56,731 bases of DNA from an uncultured Granulosicoccaceae bacterium. GTDB lineage: Bacteria > Pseudomonadota > Gammaproteobacteria > Granulosicoccales > Granulosicoccaceae. How positions within the stretch are numbered: position 1 is the first letter of the stretch; every line of letters begins with the position of its first letter. The notes beneath the pieces were generated by a model, which was not told the DNA's origin, did not search any database, and worked only from the letters and a program-made list of their open reading frames with translations. Of this stretch, positions 44,795 to 54,611 are shown piece after piece. A program made the position numbers and the translations under genes. The stretch spans positions 1-56,731 of the forward strand of contig CALFCF010000107.1 in the NCBI GenBank assembly GCA_937951345.1. The letters are read 5' to 3'.

Positions 44795-47287
44795 ATGAGA
44801 CAGTTCAAACTGGCTATCCGTGCATTCTTGCGTGACATGCGTTCAGGTGAACTGCGTGTGCTGGCACTCGCTTTGTGCGTGGCCGTAGCGTCGGTTACTG
44901 CAGTCGGTTTTTTCACTGACAGAGTGGGGCGGGCAATGGAGCGTCAGGCAGCCGATGTTCTGGCTGCGGATATGCGCATAACTGCCGGTTTACCAATCGA
45001 TTCGGCGATTCGCGAGAAAGCCGACAACCTCGGGCTCGGCAGTGCGATGACGACACTGTTCCCAAGCGTTGTTATAAACGAGCTGGATGAAACACATCTG
45101 GTTGCAGTTAAAGCTGTGACCGATGCGTACCCGCTACGCGGACAGCTCGAACTACAAACCCTGGCCGGTGAATCGATCAAGCGTTTGCCCTCGGGTGTTG
45201 GTAATGCACCTGCACCCGGTGAGGTGTGGGTTGATATTCGTCTTAAGAATGCGCTGGCCCTGGTTGAAGGTTCGGACCTTGAACTGGGCACCGGCAAGTT
45301 CAAGGTGTCACGGGTGATCTCCTACGAGCCGGATGCTGGTCAAAACGTTTTCGAGTTGGCACCTCGTGTCATGATGCACGACTCCGATGTCGGACGGTCT
45401 GAACTGCTGGGTCCGGGTAGTCGTGCGCGTTATCGTTTACTGGTTGCCGGTGAAGCCGGTCAGTTAGATGAGTTATCCGAGTGGGTAGAAGGTGAGCATG
45501 CCACGACGGTCAGAGTCGAAGGTGTACGTGATGGTAATCGTTCCATGCGTCGCGCGTTGACACGGGCTGAATCCTTTTTGGGATTGGCTGCGGTTGTTAC
45601 GGTGCTGCTTGCGGGTGCCGCAATCGCATTGGCGGTTCGCCAGTTTGCATTACGTCAGGCAGATGCCAGTGCTGTAATGCGTACATTAGGTGCAACTCGT
45701 CGGGAAGTGATCGAGTGGCTGTCATGGCGCTTGATACTGGTAGCTACACTTGCATCTATTGCCGGCGTTATTATCGGTTGGCTTGCGCAACTCGTGCTGG
45801 TTAACCTGATGCACGACTGGTTTACGATTTCTTTGCCCACACCTGGTATTCAAGCACCGGTGGTGGGTGTGTTAAGTGCCTTCGTTGCGCTTGCCGGTTT
45901 TGGTTTGCTACCGGTGCTGCGTGCAGGGCGTGTTGCTGTTATGCGCGTATTGCAGCGCGATTACAGCGGCATGGACGTACATATCGGGCTGGCGTTGATC
46001 GCTGCTGTTCTGGCGGCTTTCGGTGTCATTCTTCTGCAGTCCGGTAATTTCAAACTCAGTGCGATCGTGGTCGGTGGCGTTCTTCTTATGCTGTGTGTGT
46101 TTGCCGTTTTCGGCCGCGGGATTATTCGTCTGGTGCGAATGCTCGCAGGCCAGCGTTTTCGGCTCAGTGTCGCCGGTCTTGAACGACGTGCTGGCAGCAG
46201 TGTGGTTCAGCTGGCAGCGTTTGCTTTGGGCATCATGGCATTGTTGCTGATAACAATCGTGCGTACCGATGTTCTGGCCGCATGGGAGCGTGATGTGCCT
46301 GCCAATGCCCCAAACGTGTTTGTTGTGAATATTCAACCCTCGCAGGTTGACGCTTTTACACAAGGTCTTGAAGAGCAATCCATCGCGTCGCGTGGTGTAT
46401 TTCCGATGGTCAGAGCCCGTCTGGTTGCGCATGAGGGTGAATCCCTGATTGAACTTGGTAAAAACAACGAGCATATGCGCCGCCACAGCCGCTTTGAATA
46501 CAATCTGACTTATGCTGATCAATTACCTGATGACAATGAGCTGGTTGAAGGCGAGTGGTGGGACCCGCAAGACGATAAAGGCTTTTTATCGCTTGAACAT
46601 GAGTGGGCTGAGCACATGGGCTACGAAATTGGCGATCAACTCACTTTTAGTGTGGCGGGAGAGGAAGTTACCGGTACGATTAAAAATTTTCGCAAGGTGG
46701 ATTGGGAAAGTTTCGAAGTCAATTTCTTTGCCATGGGCAGCAAAGCGTTGCTTGAGGGTATGCCGTCAACCTATGTCACGAGTTTACGCATAGACGAGAA
46801 TTTTCAGCAACTGACGGCCAGTTGGGCCAGGGAGTTTCCCGGTGTCTCGACATTTGATGTCGGTGCCATCATTACACGTGTGAAACGACTGATGGATCGG
46901 GCCTCTTTAGCTGTTGAGTATGTGTTCAGCTTTACGCTCGTTGCGGGTCTTGTGGTGTTGTTGGCAGCTGTGCAGAGCAGTCAGGCGGAACGCATTCGCG
47001 AGTCGGCTATTCTGCGTGCGTTAGGTGCATCACATGCCATTGTTCGACAATCCGTGATAACCGAATATGCCATCCTTGGTGCTATCGCAGGATTGCTTGC
47101 GGCATTTTTTGCAACGGTTGTTGCCTGGGCGATCAGTCGGTTTGTGCTGGAACTCCCGTTCACGCCGAACCCTATGCTGTGGGTGGTAGGTGTTGTGTCC
47201 GGGACGATAGGTATTAGTATCGCAGGTTATCTGGCAACCCGGCGCGTTCTGCGGACACCGCCGCTGGTGGCACTGCGCCAGAATTAG
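44795..47287 (+). CDS. ybbP: FtsX-like ABC transporter permease, YbbP type
   Basis: 830 residues, about ten membrane helices in two FtsX-type sets. N-terminal helix ALALCVAVASVTAVGFF; central set FLGLAAVVTVLLAGAAIALAV, LILVATLASIAGVIIGWLAQL, IAAVLAAFGVILL; C-terminal set VFSFTLVAGLVVLLAAVQSS, AILGAIAGLLAAFFATVVAWAI and MLWVVGVVSGTIGISIAGYLA. A large periplasmic domain lies between about 510 and 690. The RESAILRALGASHAIVRQS motif (coupling helix) is typical. Companion of ybbA, 89 bases downstream. Size and layout match YbbP. Confidence 0.92.
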   Translation: MRQFKLAIRAFLRDMRSGELRVLALALCVAVASVTAVGFFTDRVGRAMERQAADVLAADMRITAGLPIDSAIREKADNLGLGSAMTTLFPSVVINELDETHLVAVKAVTDAYPLRGQLELQTLAGESIKRLPSGVGNAPAPGEVWVDIRLKNALALVEGSDLELGTGKFKVSRVISYEPDAGQNVFELAPRVMMHDSDVGRSELLGPGSRARYRLLVAGEAGQLDELSEWVEGEHATTVRVEGVRDGNRSMRRALTRAESFLGLAAVVTVLLAGAAIALAVRQFALRQADASAVMRTLGATRREVIEWLSWRLILVATLASIAGVIIGWLAQLVLVNLMHDWFTISLPTPGIQAPVVGVLSAFVALAGFGLLPVLRAGRVAVMRVLQRDYSGMDVHIGLALIAAVLAAFGVILLQSGNFKLSAIVVGGVLLMLCVFAVFGRGIIRLVRMLAGQRFRLSVAGLERRAGSSVVQLAAFALGIMALLLITIVRTDVLAAWERDVPANAPNVFVVNIQPSQVDAFTQGLEEQSIASRGVFPMVRARLVAHEGESLIELGKNNEHMRRHSRFEYNLTYADQLPDDNELVEGEWWDPQDDKGFLSLEHEWAEHMGYEIGDQLTFSVAGEEVTGTIKNFRKVDWESFEVNFFAMGSKALLEGMPSTYVTSLRIDENFQQLTASWAREFPGVSTFDVGAIITRVKRLMDRASLAVEYVFSFTLVAGLVVLLAAVQSSQAERIRESAILRALGASHAIVRQSVITEYAILGAIAGLLAAFFATVVAWAISRFVLELPFTPNPMLWVVGVVSGTIGISIAGYLATRRVLRTPPLVALRQN

Positions 47288-47438
47288 AGAAACCTGTCAC
47301 AAACAATGCGGGATGTGACCGTCAGGTGTAAAATGGTCGGCTTACAGCCAGCCGGGGTTCAAGTTTTTTATCTCCCCCGGCATAGAGTGACGCTTAAAGG
47401 AGCTGTAAAAAAGAAACAACCCGGACGTTAGTTGCACC

Positions 47439-49625
47439 GTGAGACACACTTACTCCCCAGAAGAAAACGAGTTGCAGTCGGCCACACGTGTGGTTGAGAT
47501 GCTGTCGTCCGGATTTAACAGCGCCGAGGCTGACGGTCTCGCTGATGTTGTTAACTGGTATTGGTCTGTCCGTTCGCAAAAGTCTGAATACCCTGACGCG
47601 ATAATGGTTGCGAGTCAGCTGAAAAATCTCAACACGGATGCAGATACGCTGATTGCCGCGATATTGGGATCAGACCTCGCTCTGACCGCATTTCCAATTG
47701 ACAAGATACGTAAACGCTTTGGCGCGCAGGTTGCCGAGCTGACCGACAATGTGCGCCGCCTCAATACGATGTCGGTGTCCAGTTACTCCGACAATTCCAG
47801 TGAGCACGCCAGCCGGCAAACAGAACTGCTCCGTCGTATGTTGCTGGCAATGGTCACGGACGTCCGCTCGGTAATCGTTAAACTGGCTTACAGAACACAA
47901 CGCCTGCACAAACTGATCAAAGAAGACGGGGCTCATAGAAGCGATGTAGCTCGAGATACGCTCGATATTTACTCACCGCTTGCCAACCGTCTAGGTGTTG
48001 GTCAATTGAAATGGGAAATGGAAGATCTAGCTTTTCGTATCCTTGATCCTGAGTCGTATAAACGCATCGCAGGCACGTTGGAGGAAAACCGTGCGGCTCG
48101 TGAAGATTACATTCGATGTTTTGTCTCTGACTGCGAAGCATTACTGTCGCAGACCGGAGTTAAGGATGCGCAGATCTTCGGTCGTCCAAAACACATCTAC
48201 AGCATCTGGCGCAAAATGCGGCTGAAGCGGATCGAGTTCAAGGATCTCTTCGATGTGCGTGCCGTGCGTGTTCTTGTGGATGACCAGCACACTTGCTACC
48301 AGGTATTAGGAGCGGTGCACAATCGATGGCAGCCAGTAGCAGGGGAGTTTGATGACTACATCGCCAACCCGAAGAAGAATGGCTATCAGTCACTGCATAC
48401 TGCGGTTATGGGTCCCAACGGCAAGCCGGTTGAGATTCAGATCAGAACACGAGCCATGGATCGCGATGCAGAACTTGGTGTTGCTTCGCATTGGCAGTAC
48501 AAGGAAAGTGGTAGCGATAAACGGTCCTCTTCGAAAGCGGGTGAGGATCGAATGCAGGCGAGCATCGTACACTTGCGACAATTACTCCAGCAAACAGACG
48601 ACACGCTGGTTGAAGGATTCTCGCAACAATTTGATCCGGATCGCGTGTATGTCTTCACACCGAAAGGCGACGTGGTAGATCTCGTTGCTGGTGCAACGCC
48701 ACTGGATTTCGCCTATCAAGTGCACTCAGAGATAGGTCATCGCTGCCGTGGTGCGAAGATCAATGGCAGTATCGTACCGCTCACCAGCAAACTGCATAAT
48801 GGTGATAGAGTCGAAGTATTGACGACGCGTGAGCCAGCACCGAGCCGTGATTGGTTGAATCAATCACTCGGTTACCTGCATACCAGTCGTGCGCGCTCGA
48901 AAGTCAGAGTCTGGTTCAACGCGCGCGACCATGACCAGCATGTTACTGACGGCAGAGCAATCCTGGATCGGGAAATGCGCAGAGCATATGCGCCTGATGT
49001 AACGCGTGAGGCAGTTGCGCGCGAATTGAAGCACGACAAGCTGGAAGACCTCTATGTTGCTTTGGGTCGTGCGGATATAACAGCGGCTCAAGTCGCCACC
49101 GCGCTGTCCGGATTAGGTAATACGGCACTGAAGCCGGCTCGGCGCCGTCGCACGACCCGATCGCACGATAGCGGTTCCGGTGCAGTAAGCGTTCGTGGTG
49201 TCGGAAATTTGCTCACGCAAATGGCTAATTGTTGCAAGCCTGTGCCCTACGACAGCATTGTTGGATTTATCACGCGTGGTAAAGGTGTAACCATTCATCG
49301 CGCTGACTGTTCCAATATGCTTAATTTACGCGAACCGGAACAAGAGCGGTTGATCGAAGTCGAGTGGGGCGATGAAACGGATGCCACCTATCAGGTTGTT
49401 GTTCAAATAACTGCCTTTGACCGACAGGGGCTGTTGCGCGATGTGTCAACCGTTATGGCTGATCAAAAAATTGATGTGCTGGAAGTCAATACTATCTCCA
49501 GGCCTGAGGATCAGACGGCTGAGATGAATATCCGGCTTGCTATCAATCACCTCGGAGAGCTGAGTGTGCTGACGGAGAAATTACGGCTGTTACGCAATAT
49601 TATTTCAGTGAATCGCGCGGCTTGA
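47439..49625 (+). CDS. relA: (p)ppGpp synthetase RelA, hydrolase site dead
   Basis: Makes (p)ppGpp on ribosomes stalled with uncharged tRNA. 728 residues. The N-terminal pseudo-hydrolase (about 20-180) has lost the catalytic HD motif: IAAILGSDLALTAFP stands where SpoT has LLHDVIEDT. The synthetase (about 230-360) keeps the substrate motifs RPKHIYSIWRKM, GEFDDYIANPKKNGYQSLHT and VEIQIRTRAMDRDAELGVASHW. The TGS domain follows (RVYVFTPKGDVVDLVAGATP), then a Cys-containing zinc-finger-like region (MANCCKPVPYDSIVGFI) and a C-terminal ACT domain (about 655-725). Start GTG at 47439, no strong ribosome site. Confidence 0.95.
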   Translation: MRHTYSPEENELQSATRVVEMLSSGFNSAEADGLADVVNWYWSVRSQKSEYPDAIMVASQLKNLNTDADTLIAAILGSDLALTAFPIDKIRKRFGAQVAELTDNVRRLNTMSVSSYSDNSSEHASRQTELLRRMLLAMVTDVRSVIVKLAYRTQRLHKLIKEDGAHRSDVARDTLDIYSPLANRLGVGQLKWEMEDLAFRILDPESYKRIAGTLEENRAAREDYIRCFVSDCEALLSQTGVKDAQIFGRPKHIYSIWRKMRLKRIEFKDLFDVRAVRVLVDDQHTCYQVLGAVHNRWQPVAGEFDDYIANPKKNGYQSLHTAVMGPNGKPVEIQIRTRAMDRDAELGVASHWQYKESGSDKRSSSKAGEDRMQASIVHLRQLLQQTDDTLVEGFSQQFDPDRVYVFTPKGDVVDLVAGATPLDFAYQVHSEIGHRCRGAKINGSIVPLTSKLHNGDRVEVLTTREPAPSRDWLNQSLGYLHTSRARSKVRVWFNARDHDQHVTDGRAILDREMRRAYAPDVTREAVARELKHDKLEDLYVALGRADITAAQVATALSGLGNTALKPARRRRTTRSHDSGSGAVSVRGVGNLLTQMANCCKPVPYDSIVGFITRGKGVTIHRADCSNMLNLREPEQERLIEVEWGDETDATYQVVVQITAFDRQGLLRDVSTVMADQKIDVLEVNTISRPEDQTAEMNIRLAINHLGELSVLTEKLRLLRNIISVNRAA

Positions 49626-49719
49626 CCCTGGACATGTGAACGAGTACTGCCCTTAAGCAAAGACTGCTCGTCACGCATGGCCTACACTATCAAACTGTAA
49701 CAACAACCAGTGCCACTCA

Positions 49720-50844
49720 ATGTCAGGAAACTCGATAGGTAAGCTGTTTACTGTCACCAGCTTCGGTGAAAGTCACGGTCCTGCGCTTGGCTGTATCGTG
49801 GACGGATGCCCTCCGGGTCTGTCCTTGTCCGTTGAAGATATGCAGCGTGAGCTTGATCGACGTAAACCCGGTCAATCCCGGTTTACGACTCAGCGACGTG
49901 AATCTGATGAAGTAAAAATACTTTCCGGTGTCTTTGAAGGTAAGACGACCGGCACGCCCATCGGTTTACTTATCGAAAACACTGATCAACGCTCGCGCGA
50001 TTACGAAAAAATCAAAGACCGTTTTCGTCCTGCCCATGCGGATTACACCTATCAACAAAAATACGGTATCCGTGATTATCGTGGTGGCGGGCGCTCTTCT
50101 GCTCGTGAGACTGCCATGCGAGTCGCAGCAGGTGCTATTGCACGTAAATATCTGACTGAACATGCCGGGATATCGATTAGCGGGTACTTGTCACAGTTGG
50201 GTGATATAAAACTCGATCCATCCGGGTTCGATGCAGCACAGATCGATGCCAATGCGTTCTTTTGGCCGAACGCAGCGCAGGTTGCGGAGCTGGAGGATTA
50301 CATGAAGGCTTTGTCCAAGGAAGGAAATTCCATCGGTGCGTGTGTGACAGTCGTAGCCAGTGGTGTGCCTGTTGGTTTGGGTGAACCGGTATTTGACCGG
50401 CTCGACGCGGACATAGCTCATGCGCTGATGAGTATTAACGCCGTCAAAGGCGTAGAGATCGGTGCCGGATTCAAATCCGTGAGTCAAAAAGGCACGGAGC
50501 ACCGGGACGAGATGACGCCGGATGGTTTTCTTTCAAATCAGGCTGGTGGTGTACTCGGTGGTATTTCATCAGGCCAGGACATTGTTGCGTCGATTGCACT
50601 TAAACCGACATCGAGCATTCGCTTACCGGGACAAAGCGTCAATGTACGTGGTGAACCAATAGAGGTCATTACCACCGGTCGCCACGACCCCTGTGTCGGT
50701 ATCCGTGCAACACCGATAGCAGAGGCTATGTTGGCCATAGTGTTGATGGATCATCTGTTACGTCATCGTGGACAAAATGCAGGCGTGCGTAGCGATACAC
50801 CTGTCATACCAGCAGATGCAAGCGCTAAGAAGTCGGACGGATAA
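49720..50844 (+). CDS. aroC: Chorismate synthase
   Basis: Final step of the shikimate pathway, EPSP to chorismate, FMN-dependent. 374 residues, slightly longer than Escherichia coli's 361. Conserved [19 protein letters not shown] at the start, [42 protein letters not shown] (split at about 100-128), and [17 protein letters not shown] near the end, all typical. Starts 94 bases after relA. The tail ([16 protein letters not shown]) is extra and probably disordered. Confidence 0.97.
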   Translation: MSGNSIGKLFTVTSFGESHGPALGCIVDGCPPGLSLSVEDMQRELDRRKPGQSRFTTQRRESDEVKILSGVFEGKTTGTPIGLLIENTDQRSRDYEKIKDRFRPAHADYTYQQKYGIRDYRGGGRSSARETAMRVAAGAIARKYLTEHAGISISGYLSQLGDIKLDPSGFDAAQIDANAFFWPNAAQVAELEDYMKALSKEGNSIGACVTVVASGVPVGLGEPVFDRLDADIAHALMSINAVKGVEIGAGFKSVSQKGTEHRDEMTPDGFLSNQAGGVLGGISSGQDIVASIALKPTSSIRLPGQSVNVRGEPIEVITTGRHDPCVGIRATPIAEAMLAIVLMDHLLRHRGQNAGVRSDTPVIPADASAKKSDG

Positions 50845-50908
50845 CCGGTGGTGTTGACGCATTCAAGTCAGTGCAACTCTAACCAATACCAATTCTGGCA
50901 ATAGATAA

Positions 50909-51706
50909 ATGGTTTCTGATTCTACTCTGGCCGGCAAAGTGGCTTTGATAACCGGTGGCAGTCGGGGAATCGGCAAGGCAATCGCGTTAAGGCTCGCAGC
51001 CGACGGAATGACAGTCGCTATCTGCGCACGTAGTGCTGATTCTCTCGAACAGACTGCAACTGACATAGAAGCGTCGGGTGTACGTTGCCTGCGTTACCAG
51101 GCGGATGTCAGTGAGCCCGACGATATCGAACGATTGTTCAAACAGTTATCCGTTGATGTGGGTAGCTTGCATGTGCTTGTTAATAATGCAGTAACGTCAA
51201 CCAGCGCACCCTTCGATCAGCTGACTGACGAGCAGTTTCAATACCATATCGATGTTAAGTTGATGGCTTATATTCGCATCGCCCGTATGGGGCTTGCGAT
51301 GATGCAACAGCAGGGTGAAGGTCGCATCGTCAATATCGGTGGTATGACGGCTCGCGTAGTTGCGCCGTTGAGAATGACCAATGGTGTGGTTAATGCCGGT
51401 GTGGCTAATTTCACCAAGCAGTTCTCAGGCTATGCTGCGAGTTCAGGTGTAACCGTTAACTGCGTGCACCCGGGCTACACGGCCACCGAACGCGTACAAC
51501 AGATCTTTGAACGTGAAGCTGCTGAGAGCGGTGAGAGTGTCGAAGCTGTAGTTCAACGGCGCACGGCGGACATACCGCTGGGTCGTTTGATAAAGCCCGG
51601 TGATATTGCTGATGCCGTGATGTTTTTTTGCTCACCTACTGCAGGCATGATAACCGGACAATGTATAGCGGTTGATGGGGGCTCAGGTACTGCGGTTACC
51701 TATTAA
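50909..51706 (+). CDS. SDR family protein lacking the usual catalytic residues
   Basis: 265 residues. Rossmann fold with an intact cofactor loop TGGSRGIG (15-22) and NNA at 92-94. The catalytic Ser-Tyr-Lys set is absent: Gly145 in VNIGGMTAR sits where Ser is expected, and in MTNGVVNAGVANFTKQ Asn158 and Asn162 occupy the Tyr and Lys positions. Classical dehydrogenase chemistry is therefore unlikely, although similar Tyr-less forms exist among SDRs. It could bind cofactor in a structural or regulatory role. About 64 bases follow aroC on the same strand. Confidence 0.85.
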   Translation: MVSDSTLAGKVALITGGSRGIGKAIALRLAADGMTVAICARSADSLEQTATDIEASGVRCLRYQADVSEPDDIERLFKQLSVDVGSLHVLVNNAVTSTSAPFDQLTDEQFQYHIDVKLMAYIRIARMGLAMMQQQGEGRIVNIGGMTARVVAPLRMTNGVVNAGVANFTKQFSGYAASSGVTVNCVHPGYTATERVQQIFEREAAESGESVEAVVQRRTADIPLGRLIKPGDIADAVMFFCSPTAGMITGQCIAVDGGSGTAVTY

Positions 51707-51741
51707 AATAGTTACATAGATTCACTATTTCTAAATACGAT

Positions 51742-52149
51742 TTGCTAAAGGGCATTGCGGCTGTTGTGCTTATAGTCGCCGTTGTGCACATGGCAAACTC
51801 AGTCAATTTCCGGCGTAATGAGTCAATAAAAGAAGCCGATCATTGCTTTATGTCTATTCCGCGATGGCCAGATTATATTTTGGGTTATCGAAACTCTTGT
51901 ACCTACCCGATTACTGTGTATTTTTGTTTGACACCCGAGAAAGACGGAATGCCATCTTGTTACACCCACTACACAGAGCCGGGTAGATGGGTCATCCCGG
52001 CAAAAGTAAGGCTCGAGATAAGTCATAACCGCCGTGTACTTATACCGTTCAGAAACAAAATAATTGATCTATTTGCGTGTAAAGAAAAGTTGATAGCGAA
52101 AAAGATTTCCAATGAAAAATACATATGCAAACCTCCCCCGACAGAATAA
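51742..52149 (+). CDS. Small exported six-cysteine protein of unknown function
   Basis: 135 residues. N-terminal hydrophobic segment (LKGIAAVVLIVAVVHMANS) that is a signal peptide or anchor; the mature part has six Cys at 35, 53, 62, 73, 113 and 129, suggesting up to three disulfides in the periplasm, and ends in a basic, proline-rich tail (CKPPPTE). No family recognised. Start TTG at 51742 (next in-frame ATG is inside the hydrophobic segment). The gene lies in the most AT-rich part of the window, 51707-52280, whose composition differs from its neighbours and suggests acquired DNA. Confidence 0.6.
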   Translation: MLKGIAAVVLIVAVVHMANSVNFRRNESIKEADHCFMSIPRWPDYILGYRNSCTYPITVYFCLTPEKDGMPSCYTHYTEPGRWVIPAKVRLEISHNRRVLIPFRNKIIDLFACKEKLIAKKISNEKYICKPPPTE

Positions 52150-52280
52150 CGGTGTAACCGTTCGAAACAGGAAAATAGAAAACCAGCAGCAATTAATCTA
52201 TAAGAAATTTCGTATTTGCCGACTTAATTTACACTGGCGTGAAGTATTCGATGGGATAGGAATTCGACTCCACAGATTTA

Positions 52281-53525
52281 CTAACTGTTCTGTCGATATT
52301 CCAACGTAGCTAGTTGAATGCAGCACGCCAGTAACGCCATTGCCTGTTTTACTTCATCAAGTGTCGGTCGCGTTGGCGCGATACGAATCGTACGGTTTTC
52401 AGGGTCTTTGCCATCCGGGAATGTTGCGCCCAGTTTAGTAAGGGTTAGTCCCGCATCTGCTGCTAGTTCAATAACTCTTGACGCCACCGGCTCATGTGTA
52501 CGCAGGTGAACAAAATAACCGCCTTTCGGGTTAGTCCAGGTCGCAAAGTCACGATTACCGAGTTCGCGGTTAAGGACTTCCTGCACCACGTCAAATTTTG
52601 GTTTAAGAATTTTTGCATGATCTTTCATTAGTCCGGGTAAACCCCCCGGATACTCGCGCAGAAAACGTACATGACGCCATTGCTCAATTTTATTCGGTCC
52701 GATACTTTGCGTGAAAAGTACTTTTGACCAGAACGCGATATTATCCGCACTCATACCCGCGAAGCCGATACCGGCGCTCGCGAAGGTAACTTTAGATGTC
52801 GAGCCGAAAATGATTACGCGATTGGCATTGCCGTGACGTTTGGCGAGTTCAAGTAGTCGCGGTACAGGAGGAGGTGTGTCCTGCAGATGATGCACTGCAT
52901 AAGCGTCGTCAGCGAACACGGTAAAGTCAGATGCTGCAGGTGAAAAGGTCACCATGTGTTCAGCGCAAGCATCTGATATGACATCGCCTGTTGGATTGCT
53001 GTAGGTTGGCACAAAGAACAAACCTTTGACTGATGCATCGTTGCCGGCGAGTGCTTCGACAGCCTGCATATCCGGTCCGCTCTCTGTCATAGGCACGCTG
53101 ATCAGCTCGAACCCCAGTGACTTCACCAGAGTAAAGTGACGATCATATCCGGGGACGGTTACCAGCATTTTTGGTTTGTCACCTGCCCAGCCCTTTGAAC
53201 CACCGTTAACACCGTTCAATAATGCCCAGCTGAAAATGCGACTCATGAGTTCGAGGCTGGAGTTATTGCCCAGGATTATTTCGTCCGGTCCAACACCAAT
53301 CTGTTGGCAGAATAGCTCTCGTGCTTCGGTAATACCCAGTACGCCGCCGGGGTAGTTGCGTACATCAATGCCATGGTCGGTCAAAATGCTGGTTTCATCG
53401 ACCGCCGTTAGCATCGGCAGACTGAGATCGAAGTTGTCGTTCGAAGGTTGTCCACGTTCGATATTCAATGACAGATTTTTATCGGCGAATTGCTGATAAC
53501 TGGTTTTTAGCTCGTCAAGATTCAT
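52281..53525 (-). CDS. MocR-type aspartate aminotransferase-like protein (PF12897-type)
   Basis: 414 residues, fold-type I PLP aminotransferase of the Aminotran_MocR class, known as a distinct aspartate aminotransferase. ERGQPSNDNFDLSLPML, RNYPGGVLGITEARELF, NNSSLELMSRIF, VPTYSNPTGDVISDA, FADDAYAVHHL, then the PLP lysine in FGSTSKVTFASAGIGFAGM (near 247). It has no DNA-binding domain, unlike MocR regulators. Substrate not proven. It starts 44 bases downstream of the LysR gene on the same strand, so the two are probably one transcript. Confidence 0.88.
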   Translation of the reverse strand: MNLDELKTSYQQFADKNLSLNIERGQPSNDNFDLSLPMLTAVDETSILTDHGIDVRNYPGGVLGITEARELFCQQIGVGPDEIILGNNSSLELMSRIFSWALLNGVNGGSKGWAGDKPKMLVTVPGYDRHFTLVKSLGFELISVPMTESGPDMQAVEALAGNDASVKGLFFVPTYSNPTGDVISDACAEHMVTFSPAASDFTVFADDAYAVHHLQDTPPPVPRLLELAKRHGNANRVIIFGSTSKVTFASAGIGFAGMSADNIAFWSKVLFTQSIGPNKIEQWRHVRFLREYPGGLPGLMKDHAKILKPKFDVVQEVLNRELGNRDFATWTNPKGGYFVHLRTHEPVASRVIELAADAGLTLTKLGATFPDGKDPENRTIRIAPTRPTLDEVKQAMALLACCIQLATLEYRQNS

Positions 53526-53569
53526 GTAAGTGAGAGTTGGTATTTTTGATTAATTCGTAAAAGCCGGCT

Positions 53570-54457
53570 TCAGAATTCCGCTATTGACTGAAGCATACGG
53601 ATAAATTCTTTTGCTGCAACACTGGGTGTGCGTGCCTCGGAGCGAATGATACCGAGAGTACGGGTTAATCGGGTGTTCTGGTTTTTGTCAGTTTCAATCG
53701 CTACCGCTTTAATTTCACCATCCAGCATACTCGATGGCAGTACACTCCAACCCAGCCCCACGCTGACCATCACTCGAATGGTCTCAAGATAATTGGTTTC
53801 CAGCGCAATTCGCAATGCATCGGTGCCTTCAAGCAAACTGTCGATCAGTTCGCGGGTAATGGTGCCACGTGACGGCAACACAGCTGCATGCTGCTGTAGA
53901 TCCTCGATATTCAATTTATCTTGGCGACAAAGCGGATGGTCTTTACCGGCGACAACATTCAGCTCGTCGTGCCAAATCGGAAATGTCTCGAGTCCGTCAG
54001 GCGTTGCAACCGGTAAGGTTGCAACCGCCAGCTCCACTGTTCCTTTGCGCACATCCAGGGCGGCAAGCTCCGAATCGGTAAACTTGAGATCCAACTCCAC
54101 AGCGGGGTGGTTGCGGGTGAATTCGCGTAATGGTTGCGGCAAACGATGGATGCCGACATGGTGACTCGTCGCGATCCGCAATCGCCCGCCTATCTCTGCA
54201 CCCAGTGAACGGATTCTATTTTCAGCATCCTCGCTGGTTTGTTGGATATCGAGTGCTGCCCGTAACAGAATCTCGCCGGCCTCGGTCAGGCATATGGGCT
54301 TCAGGCGTCTGTCGAACAGTCGCTGCTGAAGCCGTTCTTCGAGGGCCGCAATGCGCTTGCTGATAGCCGGTTGAGTCAGGTGCAAGCGGGATGCAGCGGC
54401 GGAAAATGAACCGGTTTCTGCTACCGCAATAAATGCCTGTAATGTTGATGCATCCAT
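53570..54457 (-). CDS. LysR family transcriptional regulator
   Basis: 295 residues. N-terminal winged helix-turn-helix (1-60): TLQAFIAVAETGSFSAAASR, HLTQPAISKRIAALEERL. Effector domain at about 90-290 (LRIATSHHVGIHRLPQPLREF, SVGLGWSVLPSSML). Divergent from leuC, 154 bases apart, which makes it a candidate activator or repressor of leucine synthesis or of its own aminotransferase neighbour. Resembles LysR proteins found beside leuCD in other gammaproteobacteria. Effector unknown. Confidence 0.92.
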   Translation of the reverse strand: MDASTLQAFIAVAETGSFSAAASRLHLTQPAISKRIAALEERLQQRLFDRRLKPICLTEAGEILLRAALDIQQTSEDAENRIRSLGAEIGGRLRIATSHHVGIHRLPQPLREFTRNHPAVELDLKFTDSELAALDVRKGTVELAVATLPVATPDGLETFPIWHDELNVVAGKDHPLCRQDKLNIEDLQQHAAVLPSRGTITRELIDSLLEGTDALRIALETNYLETIRVMVSVGLGWSVLPSSMLDGEIKAVAIETDKNQNTRLTRTLGIIRSEARTPSVAAKEFIRMLQSIAEF

Positions 54458-54504
54458 CGAATTGATCGCACGCCCGGTTGGTTCTGTTGTATTTCTATTC
54501 TATA

Positions 54505-54532
54505 TTGTCATAAATAAAATAAAAGATATGAA
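54505..54532 (+). promoter_or_regulatory. Candidate leuC promoter with overlapping dyad
   Basis: TTGTCA (54505-54510) and TATGAA (54527-54532) are 16 bases apart in an AT-rich region. The inverted repeat TCATA (54508-54512) / TATGA (54527-54531) overlaps both boxes and has the general look of a LysR-type site. Pattern recognition only. Confidence 0.45.
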
Positions 54533-54611
54533 TTTGAGTTATTTATAGTCTCGTCCTAGAATGCATGCTGAATTTAGCGTGACTGCAAACGTGCTTTACC
54601 GGGAGTTCGAT

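Noticed and set aside
45908-46522. 204-residue minus-strand frame inside ybbP
   Set aside because: It is antisense to a well-supported membrane protein and has an unusual composition, typical of a shadow frame.
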